Assembly (NCBI RefSeq): GCF_018205975.1
Contig: NZ_CP073577.1
Coordinates: forward strand, 124,001 to 188,000
Reading direction: 5' to 3'
DNA from: Erythrobacter sp. JK5
GTDB lineage: Bacteria; Pseudomonadota; Alphaproteobacteria; Sphingomonadales; Sphingomonadaceae
Length of the DNA: 64,000 nt
The stretch's first letter is position 1. Each line of letters starts with the position of its first letter. Below, in pieces: positions 54,958 to 63,494 of this stretch. The notes under the pieces were generated by a model. That model was not told the origin of the DNA. It saw only the letters and a list, made by a program, of their open reading frames with translations, and did no database searches. The translations under genes and the position numbers were made by a program.

Positions 54958-57210
54958 ATGAACGACCTGTCTCCCGAGAAGAAAGAACGCAGCAAGCTCG
55001 CCAAGTGGAGTCGGCGCGGGTTTATCGGCGCGGGCGTGCTCGCTGGCGGCGGGCTGCTGATCGGTATCGGCGTGCGCCCCGGCAACCCGATCGACGGGCT
55101 GGCGGGCAAGGTCGCCCCCGGCGCAGGCGAACAGCTGGTCAACAGCTGGGTCAAGATCGATACCGACAACATCGTCACCGCCATCGTCCCGCATTGCGAG
55201 ATGGGACAGGGGGCGCATTCGGTGCTGGCGCAGATGCTCGCCGACGAGCTCGATGCGGCGTGGGACAAGGTTCGCGTGATGCAGGCCCCTGCCGATGGCA
55301 GCTATGTCGTGACCGATACCGCACGCATGTTCGTCGCCCCCTTCACCATGAACGCGGCGGACTGGATCGAGCCGACCTGGAACGGATTGTTCACCCAGGT
55401 TGCGCGGCTTGCCGATGCGATGATTACCGGCGGCTCGTCCTCGATCCGCACCACCGGGCAACACCAGATGCGCATCGCCGGAGCAGCAGCGCGCAAGATG
55501 CTGATCGGGGCCGCGGCCGATGCGTGGGATGTGCCCGCGAGCGAGATTACGACGCGCGACAGCACGCTGTTGCACAAGGCGTCGGGCAAGTCCGCGCCCT
55601 ATGCCGAATTCGCCAGCGCCGCCGCCGAGCAGCCGATGGACCAGACGCCGGTGCTCAAGAAGCGTTCCGAATACCGGCTGATGGGCAAGAGCAAGGCCCG
55701 GACCGACATTCCCGACAAGATCACCGGCCAGGCCGAATTCGGCATCGATGCGGTGCCCGAGGGACTCGGCCTGTCCTACGCCGCGACGATCCGTCCGCCG
55801 GTGCCGGGGACCAGCGTCGTCAGCATGGACGCGGCGCGCGCCAAGGAGATGCCGGGCGTCCTGCAAATCCTCAACATGGGCAATTTCGTCGCCGTGGTAG
55901 CCGACAGCTACTGGCAGGCGCAGCAGGCGGTGAACACGATCGAGATCGGCTGGAGCGCGTCCGAAAGCCCGGTCAAGACGATGGACGACCAGTTCGCGGT
56001 GTTCGCCAAGGCATTGGATGAGGCCGGAGAAACGGGAGGCAAGGAAGCCGCTGCCAAGGGCGATGCCCACGGCGCGCTGGCCAGCGCCGCGACAATCATC
56101 GAAGCGGAGTACAAGGCGCCCTATCTTGCACACGCGCCGATGGAGCCGCTGAACTGCACCGCGCACTACAGGGACGGCAAGTGCGACATCTGGACCAGCA
56201 CCCAGGTCCCGCTGATGGCGCGCAGCGAAGTCGCCAAGACGATCGGACTTTCGACCGACGATATCACCATCCATCACCCCTATCTGGGCGGGGCCTTCGG
56301 GCGGCGGCTCGGATCGGAATATGTCGCGATGGCGGCGCGGATCGCCAAGGCGACCGGCTATCCGGTCAAGATGATCTGGAGCCGCGAGGAGGACACGCAA
56401 AAGGCGTTGTATCGCTGCGCCGACACCAACCGGCTGCGGGCCGGTCTGGATGATGCGGGCAATCTCGTCGCCTACGACAGCGTTTTCACCCAGCGGCACG
56501 ACCCGGCGGAGGCCTGCGTCCCGGCGATGTACGCGATCCCCAACACGTCGGTGCGGGTGGCCGAGGCCGAACTGCACCTGCCGTTCCAGGCATGGCGCTC
56601 GGTCGATCACTCGCAGCAGGGCTGGTTTATCGAGAGCTTTATCGACGAGGCGGCACACGCGGCGGGCAAGGATCCGCTCGAATACCGCCTGGCGATGCTG
56701 CAGGAATCTCCGCGCCAGCGCGCGGTGCTGGAGAAAGTGGCGGAGATCAGCGAATGGCGCACGCCTTCGGGTGAGGGCAGGGCCAAGGGCGTGGCGATCG
56801 TCGAAAGCTTCGGCACCATCGTCGCCGAAGTGATCGAGGTCGATATGACCTCCGGCAAGCCGAAGATGACCAACATCTGGGCGGTGTGTGACGCGGGCTA
56901 CGTGATGAACCCCGACGGCTTCCGCAACCAGATCGAGGGCGGTATCGTGTTCGGACTGACCGCCGCGATGTATGGCGAGCTGGAACTGGAAGGCGGGGCG
57001 ATCAAGCAGAGCAACTTCCACGATTACAAAATGCTGCGGATCAACGAAGTGCCTGAAATCACGGTCGAACTGATCAACAGCGGTGACGTGCCCGTGGGCG
57101 GCGCGGGCGAACCGGGTCTGCCGCCTGCGGCTCCGGCGCTCACCAACGCGATCTTCGCGGCCAGCGGCACGCGCATTCGCGAACTGCCGATTGCGAAGCA
57201 GTTCGCCTGA
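54958..57210 (+). CDS. molybdopterin large subunit, xanthine dehydrogenase family (IorB-like)
   Basis: 750 residues. SRRGFIGAGVLAGGG (from about residue 16) is a twin-arginine signal, so the enzyme works in the periplasm. Molybdopterin-binding elements include GQGAHSVLAQMLADEL, SSSIRTTGQHQMR, LGGAFGRRLGSEYV and VGGAGEPGLPPAAPAL, the last with the probable catalytic Glu. Family members oxidise aldehydes or N-heterocycles with water as oxygen donor. Neighbours give the electron path: 2Fe-2S subunit, then cytochrome c. No flavin subunit is present, which fits this class. The substrate cannot be told from sequence. Confidence 0.9.
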   Translation: MNDLSPEKKERSKLAKWSRRGFIGAGVLAGGGLLIGIGVRPGNPIDGLAGKVAPGAGEQLVNSWVKIDTDNIVTAIVPHCEMGQGAHSVLAQMLADELDAAWDKVRVMQAPADGSYVVTDTARMFVAPFTMNAADWIEPTWNGLFTQVARLADAMITGGSSSIRTTGQHQMRIAGAAARKMLIGAAADAWDVPASEITTRDSTLLHKASGKSAPYAEFASAAAEQPMDQTPVLKKRSEYRLMGKSKARTDIPDKITGQAEFGIDAVPEGLGLSYAATIRPPVPGTSVVSMDAARAKEMPGVLQILNMGNFVAVVADSYWQAQQAVNTIEIGWSASESPVKTMDDQFAVFAKALDEAGETGGKEAAAKGDAHGALASAATIIEAEYKAPYLAHAPMEPLNCTAHYRDGKCDIWTSTQVPLMARSEVAKTIGLSTDDITIHHPYLGGAFGRRLGSEYVAMAARIAKATGYPVKMIWSREEDTQKALYRCADTNRLRAGLDDAGNLVAYDSVFTQRHDPAEACVPAMYAIPNTSVRVAEAELHLPFQAWRSVDHSQQGWFIESFIDEAAHAAGKDPLEYRLAMLQESPRQRAVLEKVAEISEWRTPSGEGRAKGVAIVESFGTIVAEVIEVDMTSGKPKMTNIWAVCDAGYVMNPDGFRNQIEGGIVFGLTAAMYGELELEGGAIKQSNFHDYKMLRINEVPEITVELINSGDVPVGGAGEPGLPPAAPALTNAIFAASGTRIRELPIAKQFA

Positions 57211-57233
57211 TCCGGATCGAGGGGGAAATACCG

Positions 57234-57700
57234 ATGCGCAAACAGGCGATTCTCGCTGCCAGCCTGCTGACCTTGCTCGCGGCCTGCGGTGGTTCGGAAG
57301 AGCAGCCACCGGTCGAACAGATCGTCGTGCGCGAGCCGGGGACGCCGGTCGATAGCCCCGCTGTCGCCAGCGAGGGCGGCGAGGTCGATCTGGTCGCGGC
57401 GGGCGAAGCGGCCTTTGCAGTCTGCTCCGGCTGCCACGTCGCCGAAGCGGGTGAACCGTCGATGGCCGGTCCCAACCTCTACGGCGTGTTCGGTCGCAAG
57501 GCCGGGGCGCTCGACGACTTCGCCTATTCGGATGCGCTGGCGAGCTCGGATATCGTCTGGGACAATGCCACGCTCGACCGCTTCCTCGCCAATCCTTCCG
57601 GCTATGCCCCGGCACCAGCATGGTCGCGGGCGGAGTAAGCGACGGCGAGACCCGCGCGGCGGTGGTCGCGTATCTGCGTAGTCTTTCCGAGTCCGAGTAA
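57234..57700 (+). CDS. c-type cytochrome lipoprotein, electron acceptor of the hydroxylase (frameshifted)
   Basis: A lipoprotein signal (LLTLLAACGG) precedes a single heme site, CSGCH, and GPNLYGVFGRKAG, typical of cytochrome c of the c550/c552 type. As given the frame stops at 57638 (PAPAWSRAE). Adding one C to the C4 run at 57607-57610 gives GYAPGTSMV, containing the methionine ligand, and continues through VVAYLRSL to a stop at 57700, for 155 residues. Loss of the axial methionine would make the truncated form non-functional. It should pass electrons from the hydroxylase to the respiratory chain. Confidence 0.85.
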
Positions 57701-57709
57701 GCGCAAAAG

Positions 57710-58654
57710 GTGGATCTTCACCGCGTATTGCTGTTTCTAAACGAGTGCCGCTTGCGCGGCGAGCGCAGCGTGATGGTGACTGTCGGCGCGGTCGAGGGTT
57801 CCTCGATGCGCAATCCCGGCACGATCATGGGCGTCGCCGAGGATGGCAGCTTTGCCGGCTCGCTCTCGGGCGGATGCATCGAGCAAGCGGTTGTATCCGA
57901 AGCGCTCGACGTCTTGAAAGAAGGAAGTCCGCGCGTCACGCGGTTCGGGGCAGGGTCGCCCTATGTCGATATCAAGCTGCCCTGCGGCGGAGGTCTCGAC
58001 CTGCATTTCCAGCCGCTTGGCGCGGATGAAGTTGCGACCGCGTGCCTGAGCACCATTCGCGGGCGCACGCCGTTCTCGATCCGGCTCGATCAGGACGGTG
58101 CGCACCACGTTCCCGAATGGCGCGCGAGCGAGTTCGATGCTTCCAACGGGGCGGGGGTGTTCGGACACTGGCCCGCGCCCAGGGTTCAGATCGTCGGCCA
58201 TGGAGCGGCCGTTCCTGCGCTAACCGAAATGGCGCGCTCGATGGGCTGCTGGGCGAGCGCGCTGACTCCGGACGAACAGCTCATCAGGTCGATGAAAGAG
58301 CAAGGTCTGGCCGCTGACCTGGTCAAGCGAACCACCCAGACCGACCTGTTAGAAAGCGACCCGTGGACCGCGATCGTGTTCCTGTTTCACGATCACGACT
58401 GGGAGATCGATCTGATGGCGCGCGCGTTCGAACTGCCGCATTTCTACCTCGGCGCGATGGGCGGGCGGAAGGCGCATGCGATGCGGTGCGAGGCGCTCAA
58501 GGCGAAGGGCATATCGAAGGAGCAGTTGGCCACCGTTCGCGCGCCGATCGGCGTGTTCCATTCCTCGCGCGATCCGCAGACGCTGGCGCTGTCGACGCTT
58601 GCGGAGATCATCCGGACCTACCAGGACACCGATTTCGAGGCGGCGCTTGGCTGA
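57710..58654 (+). CDS. xdhC: XdhC-family molybdenum-enzyme maturation factor
   Basis: 314 residues from GTG at 57710. The N-terminal XdhC/CoxI domain has VTVGAVEGSSMRNPG, LSGGCIEQAV and LPCGGGLDL; the C-terminal part is Rossmann-like with VQIVGHGAAVPAL and FYLGAMGGRKAH. XdhC proteins bind sulfurated molybdenum cofactor and insert it into xanthine-dehydrogenase-type enzymes, here the large subunit at 54958. The gene is four bases before mocA. The annotated start is a weak ribosome site (AAAAGG directly adjacent), and no better in-frame ATG precedes the domain. Confidence 0.88.
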   Translation: MDLHRVLLFLNECRLRGERSVMVTVGAVEGSSMRNPGTIMGVAEDGSFAGSLSGGCIEQAVVSEALDVLKEGSPRVTRFGAGSPYVDIKLPCGGGLDLHFQPLGADEVATACLSTIRGRTPFSIRLDQDGAHHVPEWRASEFDASNGAGVFGHWPAPRVQIVGHGAAVPALTEMARSMGCWASALTPDEQLIRSMKEQGLAADLVKRTTQTDLLESDPWTAIVFLFHDHDWEIDLMARAFELPHFYLGAMGGRKAHAMRCEALKAKGISKEQLATVRAPIGVFHSSRDPQTLALSTLAEIIRTYQDTDFEAALG

Positions 58655-58658
58655 GGCT

Positions 58659-59231
58659 ATGCGCCTGATGGTGGCGGTGCTCGCCGCCGGGGCGTCGCGG
58701 CGGTTCGGCGACGCTGACAAGCTCTGCGCTATCGTTCGCGACAAGCCGCTTGCACTGCATGTCAGCGATATGTTGTCGCGATTGGATGCCGACCATCACG
58801 TGGTGATCGCCGCCGACGAAAACCATCCTTGCGCCAAGGGCTGGCAGTCGGCTGGGTTCTCGGTGGTCCGCAATCCCAATGCCGATGAAGGGATGGGAAC
58901 CTCGGTCGCGGTAGCGGCGAGGCTTGCACGCCGGACACAGGCCGACATTCTGCTCATCGCGCTCGCCGACATGCCGCTGGTTCCGCTGGCCCACTACGCC
59001 GCGCTGGTCGATGCTGGGCAGGAGATGGGCGCTTCCGCCATCGTTGCATCGTCGGATGGCGCATCGCGCATGCCTCCAGCGGTGTTCGGAAGCGCCCATT
59101 TCGATGCACTGGCGGAGCTTGGCGGCGATCAGGGTGCGCGAGATTTGCTCCAGCAAGGCGAGCCGATCGCCTGCCCGCCCGAATGGCTCACCGATATCGA
59201 CACTCCGGAGGCGTTGGCGGCGCTGGGCTAG
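58659..59231 (+). CDS. MocA/MobA-like molybdenum cofactor nucleotidyltransferase
   Basis: 190 residues, start at 58659 four bases after xdhC. LAAGASRRFGDADKL is the NTP-binding loop (LAAGxSxRxGxxK), with ALADMPLV the second conserved aspartate motif and a C-terminal LTDIDTPEALAAL. It should transfer CMP to molybdopterin to give the cytosine dinucleotide form used by xanthine-dehydrogenase-family enzymes; CMP versus GMP is inferred from the partner enzyme. Last gene of the plus-strand unit; it converges on ccoS with 15 bases between. Confidence 0.85.
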   Translation: MRLMVAVLAAGASRRFGDADKLCAIVRDKPLALHVSDMLSRLDADHHVVIAADENHPCAKGWQSAGFSVVRNPNADEGMGTSVAVAARLARRTQADILLIALADMPLVPLAHYAALVDAGQEMGASAIVASSDGASRMPPAVFGSAHFDALAELGGDQGARDLLQQGEPIACPPEWLTDIDTPEALAALG

Positions 59232-59246
59232 CACTTGAAACGAAGA

Positions 59247-59396
59247 CTAGTCCTTTTCCTCCTCGTCGATCAGGATGCGGTTGGCGGCGCCGTCCATGTC
59301 CTCGTACTGGCCGCTCTTCATCGCCCAGAAGAACGTCGCGAGGCCGAGCGCGCCCATGCCGAGCGCAATCGGGATGAGGAAAGCGAGACCGGTCAT
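59247..59396 (-). CDS. ccoS: cbb3-type oxidase assembly protein CcoS
   Basis: 49 residues: one membrane helix (FLIPIALGMGALGLATFFWA) followed by MKSGQYEDMDGAANRILID, the CcoS hallmark. The ATG overlaps the ccoI stop (ATGA). CcoS is needed for heme b and copper incorporation into cbb3 oxidase. Confidence 0.92.
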   Translation of the reverse strand: MTGLAFLIPIALGMGALGLATFFWAMKSGQYEDMDGAANRILIDEEEKD

Positions 59397-61516
59397 CGAG
59401 TGGATCTCGCGAGCCGCAGCGAGTTCGCGACAACCAAGATCGAACTCACCGACATCGCGATCGCGGCGATCAGCGGCGTAACGTAGCCGAACAGTGCCAG
59501 AGGGACTGCGAGCACATTGTAGCCGACCGCAAAGGCGAAGTTCTGCCGCACAATCCGCATCGTCCGCCGCGCGACCCGGATCGCTAGCGCGACCGGCATC
59601 AGCTTTTCGCCGATGAACACCGCATCGGCGGCCTGCTGGCTGGCATCGGACGCGGTGCCCGGGGCTATCGAAGCGTGCGCGGCGGCGAGCGCGGGGCCAT
59701 CGTTGAGGCCGTCGCCGACCATCAGCGGACGTTTGCCACCCTCGCGCAGTTTTATCAGTTCCGCCAGCTTGTCCTGCGGTTTGGCCGCCGATTGCGCTGG
59801 AATACCGAGCTTGCGCGCCACGGCATCGACGGCTTCGGCGCGGTCGCCCGACAGGATGCTGGCCGCGATCCCGGCATCGGCCAGAGCCTCGATCGCATCC
59901 GACGCATCGCTGCGGAGCGGATCGGTGAACAGCAAGGTATGGCTGTCCTTGCCGATGCGCAGCCGGGTCGCCAGTTTCGCCGATGTTGCTTCGGGCCGGT
60001 CCAGCGCCACGTCGAGTCCGTGCCAGCGCCCGGTGAGGCCCTTGCCGCTGACTTCCTCGACCTGCTCCACATGCGCTGGCTCGACGCCCTCGGCGCGCAG
60101 CGCGGCGCTCAGCCCCTTGCTCAGCGGGTGGCGGCTGTTCTGCGCCAGGCCGAGTGCGACCGACCGTGTTTCCGCATCGAGCGCGGCGAGGTCCGGGCGC
60201 GGCTCGCCCAGCGTCAGCGTGCCGGTCTTGTCGAATAGCGCGATGTCGCATTCGGCGAGCCGTTCGAGCGCGCTGCCGTCCTTGACCAGCAAGCCGCGCT
60301 TCAGCAACGCTCCGGAGGCGACCACCTGCGCGGCGGGCACGGCGAGGCCGAGCGCGCAGGGGCAGGTGATGATCAGCACCGCGATCGCGATGACGAGCGA
60401 CTGGTGCCAGCCCGCGCCAGCGATCATCCAGCCGACGAAAGCGAGCGCCGCCAGCGTATGGACCGCCGGGGCATAGAGACGGCTCGCGCGGTCGGCGATA
60501 CGGACATAGGTGCTGCGCGATTGCCCTGCCTCGTCCATCAGGCGCGCAATTTCGTCGATCGCGGTGTCGCCCGCCACCCGGGTCAGCCGCACGCGGATCG
60601 GCGCGGCGAGATTGATGGCCCCGGCATGGACTGCGCTGCCGACGCCGACGGGTTCGGGTGTGCTCTCCCCGGTCAACATCGCATTGTCGAGCGCGCTGGC
60701 GCCTTCTTCGATCGTTCCATCCGCGGCGAGCGCTTCGCCTGCCGCGACCAGCACCAGCATGCCGGGTTCGAGCTGGTCGGCGGGCAGGCGCTCAGTCGAT
60801 CCGTCAGCTCCGATCACGCTCGCGCTCTTGCCCATCCGTCCGAGCAATGCGCCGATTCCGGCGCGGGTGCGGGTGCGCATCTCCGCATCAAGCGCGCGCC
60901 CGATCAGCAGGAAGAACAGCAGCATCACCGCGCTTTCGAAATAGGCATGCCCGCCACCTGCCACGGTTTCGTAGATGCTGAGCCCGGTCGCGAGCAGCAC
61001 TCCGATCGAGATCGGCACGTCCATATTGGTGCGGCGGAACCTGAGCGCCATCCACGCCGAAGCGAAGAACGGGCGGCCCGAATAGGCGATCACGGGAATC
61101 GCGATCAGGCCCGACAGCCAGTGGAACAGCTCGCGTGTCGCCCCCTCTGCGCCTGCCCAGATGCTGACCGAGAGCAGCATGATGTTCATCATGCCGAAGC
61201 CCGCCACGGCGACCGCGCGGGTCAGAAGCTTGCGTTCGCGCTCGTCGCTGCCGAGCGGGTTGTCGGCGATCGCCTGCGCTTCGTAGCCGATTTGCCGCAG
61301 CGCTTCGCCGAGCGCCGCCTCATCGAGCGTCGGATCGTGTTCGATCGCGACCCGCTTGGCGGAGAAATTCACCCGCGCGGCGGTGATACCTTCGACCTTG
61401 GGAAGCTCGCGCTCGATTGTGGCGATGCACCCCGCGCAGCGCAGCCCCGGCACCGTGAAACGGGTGCTTATGACCTGGCCTGCGGGCGTGTCCTCAAGGG
61501 CGAAGGGGGCGTTCAC
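59393..61516 (-). CDS. ccoI: copper-translocating P1B-type ATPase CcoI/FixI
   Basis: 707 residues from GTG at 61516 (overlapping the ccoH stop). An N-terminal heavy-metal domain has C27 and C30 (RCAGC); TGES is at 282-285, the membrane CPC at 385-387 and the phosphorylation motif DKTGT from D429, with GDGLNDGPALA near the end. Eight membrane helices are expected. It delivers copper outward for cbb3 oxidase assembly rather than for general detoxification, as shown by its place between ccoH and ccoS. Confidence 0.93.
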   Translation of the reverse strand: MNAPFALEDTPAGQVISTRFTVPGLRCAGCIATIERELPKVEGITAARVNFSAKRVAIEHDPTLDEAALGEALRQIGYEAQAIADNPLGSDERERKLLTRAVAVAGFGMMNIMLLSVSIWAGAEGATRELFHWLSGLIAIPVIAYSGRPFFASAWMALRFRRTNMDVPISIGVLLATGLSIYETVAGGGHAYFESAVMLLFFLLIGRALDAEMRTRTRAGIGALLGRMGKSASVIGADGSTERLPADQLEPGMLVLVAAGEALAADGTIEEGASALDNAMLTGESTPEPVGVGSAVHAGAINLAAPIRVRLTRVAGDTAIDEIARLMDEAGQSRSTYVRIADRASRLYAPAVHTLAALAFVGWMIAGAGWHQSLVIAIAVLIITCPCALGLAVPAAQVVASGALLKRGLLVKDGSALERLAECDIALFDKTGTLTLGEPRPDLAALDAETRSVALGLAQNSRHPLSKGLSAALRAEGVEPAHVEQVEEVSGKGLTGRWHGLDVALDRPEATSAKLATRLRIGKDSHTLLFTDPLRSDASDAIEALADAGIAASILSGDRAEAVDAVARKLGIPAQSAAKPQDKLAELIKLREGGKRPLMVGDGLNDGPALAAAHASIAPGTASDASQQAADAVFIGEKLMPVALAIRVARRTMRIVRQNFAFAVGYNVLAVPLALFGYVTPLIAAIAMSVSSILVVANSLRLARSTR

Positions 61517-61977
61517 CGCAGGTCGCTTTCCGCGCTCCAGCTGTCACCGCCCGCCGCGATCGCCAGGCGCATGGTCCAGCGTCCGGCGCTCACGGCCTCG
61601 GTCGAGCGGTATGTGCCATCGGCCAGCGGCGCGAAGGTCAGGTCGGCATATTCGCGCTCGCCCAGCGGACGGCGGAGTTCGGCGGTCACCGTCGCGCCGG
61701 TCGGCACGCCTTCGGGGCGCACCACGACATGGCCTGCCGCGTCGCGCTCGGCGTCTGCCTGCCAACCGAGCGCGCGCTCGGCTTCGGCTTCGGCCAGCCA
61801 GGTGTTGAACTTCTGGCTCGCGACGTAGGAGTTCTCGACCACGATCCCGTGGAAGCCACCGACCGCGAGGCTCGCCATGGTGAAGTTCACCACGGCGACG
61901 ATGCCGAACCCGACTACCATGACGCCAAGCATGTGCTTGCCGGTGAAGGTGCCCTTGGCTTGTTTGCTGGCCATCAT
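61513..61977 (-). CDS. ccoH: FixH/CcoH cbb3 oxidase assembly protein
   Basis: 154 residues. FTGKHMLGVMVVGFGIVAVVN is the N-terminal membrane helix, followed by a periplasmic domain with ENSYVASQKFN, a FixH feature. Start at 61977 overlaps the ccoG stop; a second ATG at 61974 is possible. Confidence 0.88.
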   Translation of the reverse strand: MMASKQAKGTFTGKHMLGVMVVGFGIVAVVNFTMASLAVGGFHGIVVENSYVASQKFNTWLAEAEAERALGWQADAERDAAGHVVVRPEGVPTGATVTAELRRPLGEREYADLTFAPLADGTYRSTEAVSAGRWTMRLAIAAGGDSWSAESDLR

Positions 61978-63494
61978 AGATCTCCCGGGCCGGTAAAGGT
62001 GACGGAGGCAACGTCCTGCTCGCGTTGCTCGTCGAGCGAGGTGAGGCGGAAGTCGAATGCGCTGGCGCTCTCGCCGCTCGGCACAGTGACATAGGCGCGG
62101 ACCACGCGGGTCTCATTTGCGGGAACGTCGATGACCTGGCTCGGCGCGGCCTGTTCGCGGTTGATCGCATCGGTCCACATCAGCGCCCCGGCAGGCAGAC
62201 CTTCGAGCGCAAGCTCCATTTCGCGCGGGCGCGCTTCCATGTTGCGCAGCCGCAACGTGTAGGCGTTGCGCACCGCGCCGTCCTTCATCAGCAGATAGGG
62301 CGGGTTGCGGTCCGGCGAAACGGTGAGATCGGTGTGGGTACGAGTGCCGAGCGCGAACAGCATCGCCAGCCCGATCGCGCCCCAGATGCCGAAATAGATC
62401 GCCAGCCGCGGGCGCATCAGCGCCTTCCATGCCGGTTCGGTTGCGCCACCTGCCGCTTCGCGATCGCACTGGTCCAGCGTCGCGTAGTCGATCAGCCCGC
62501 GCGGGCGGCCGATATCCTTCATCACCCGGTCGCAGGCATCGATGCACAGCGCGCAGGTGATGCAGCCGATTTGCTGCCCTTCGCGAATGTCGATCCCGGT
62601 CGGGCACACGGCGACGCATTCGCGGCAGTCGATGCAGTCGCCGAACTTGTCGGGGGCCTTCTGGGCTTTCTTGAGGCTCCCGCGCGGTTCGCCGCGCCAG
62701 TCCTTGTAGGTGACGATCAGCGACTGCTCGTCGAGCATCGCCGCCTGGATGCGCGGCCACGGGCACATGTAGACGCACACCTGCTCGCGCATGAACCCGC
62801 CGAGCCAGAAGGTGGTGAAGGTGAGGATGCCGACGGTCGCGTAGGCGACCAAGGCGGCCTCACCGGTGAAAAAGTCCACGAACAGAGTCGGCGCGTCGGC
62901 GAAATAGAGGATCCACGCGCCGCCGGTGACCATGCTGATCAGCAGGTAGACCGCCCATTTCGATTCGCGCCGCGCGATCTTGGAGGCGGTCCACGGCGCC
63001 TTGTCGAGCCGCATGCGCGCATTGCGATCCCCGTCGAAGAAGCGATCGACATGCTGGAACAGGTCGGTCCAGACGGTCTGCGGGCAGGCATAGCCGCACC
63101 ACGCGCGGCCGACGGCGGTGGTGACGAGGAACAGCCCGACGCCCGCCATGATCAGCATGCCGGCGACGAAGTAGAATTCGTGCGGCCAGATCTCGATATC
63201 GAACATGTAGAACCGGCGATGCGCGAGATCGACCAGCACCGCCTGATCGGGCGCGTAAGGCCCGCGATCCCAGCGGATCCATGGCGTCACGTAATAGATC
63301 GCCAGCGTGACGACCATGATCGCCCACTTGAACCGCCGAAACGGCCCGTCGATCCGCTTGTTGTGGACCGACTTGCGCTTTTCGTAGAGGTCCTGGTGCG
63401 ATGGCGGGCCGCCCGACCCGCCGCCCTTCCTGGGCACGGCACCGCTCCAGTCGCGTTGGCTTATAGCCGGTTGGGCGGCGTCAGCGTTGACCAT
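61974..63494 (-). CDS. ccoG: cytochrome c oxidase accessory protein CcoG (polyferredoxin)
   Basis: 506 residues from the ATG at 63494. Membrane helices flank the conserved CGYACPQTVW; two 4Fe-4S motifs follow (CIDCRECVAVCP and CITCALCIDACD), then a C-terminal immunoglobulin-like domain. CcoG reduces copper for cbb3 assembly in studied proteobacteria. It overlaps the ccoP end by 14 bases. Confidence 0.92.
   Translation of the reverse strand: MVNADAAQPAISQRDWSGAVPRKGGGSGGPPSHQDLYEKRKSVHNKRIDGPFRRFKWAIMVVTLAIYYVTPWIRWDRGPYAPDQAVLVDLAHRRFYMFDIEIWPHEFYFVAGMLIMAGVGLFLVTTAVGRAWCGYACPQTVWTDLFQHVDRFFDGDRNARMRLDKAPWTASKIARRESKWAVYLLISMVTGGAWILYFADAPTLFVDFFTGEAALVAYATVGILTFTTFWLGGFMREQVCVYMCPWPRIQAAMLDEQSLIVTYKDWRGEPRGSLKKAQKAPDKFGDCIDCRECVAVCPTGIDIREGQQIGCITCALCIDACDRVMKDIGRPRGLIDYATLDQCDREAAGGATEPAWKALMRPRLAIYFGIWGAIGLAMLFALGTRTHTDLTVSPDRNPPYLLMKDGAVRNAYTLRLRNMEARPREMELALEGLPAGALMWTDAINREQAAPSQVIDVPANETRVVRAYVTVPSGESASAFDFRLTSLDEQREQDVASVTFTGPGDL

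Noticed and set aside
54229..57621. 1,130-codon minus-strand open frame
   Set aside because: It is antisense to the IorA/IorB genes, Arg/Gly/His-rich with no family features, and arises from high GC content.
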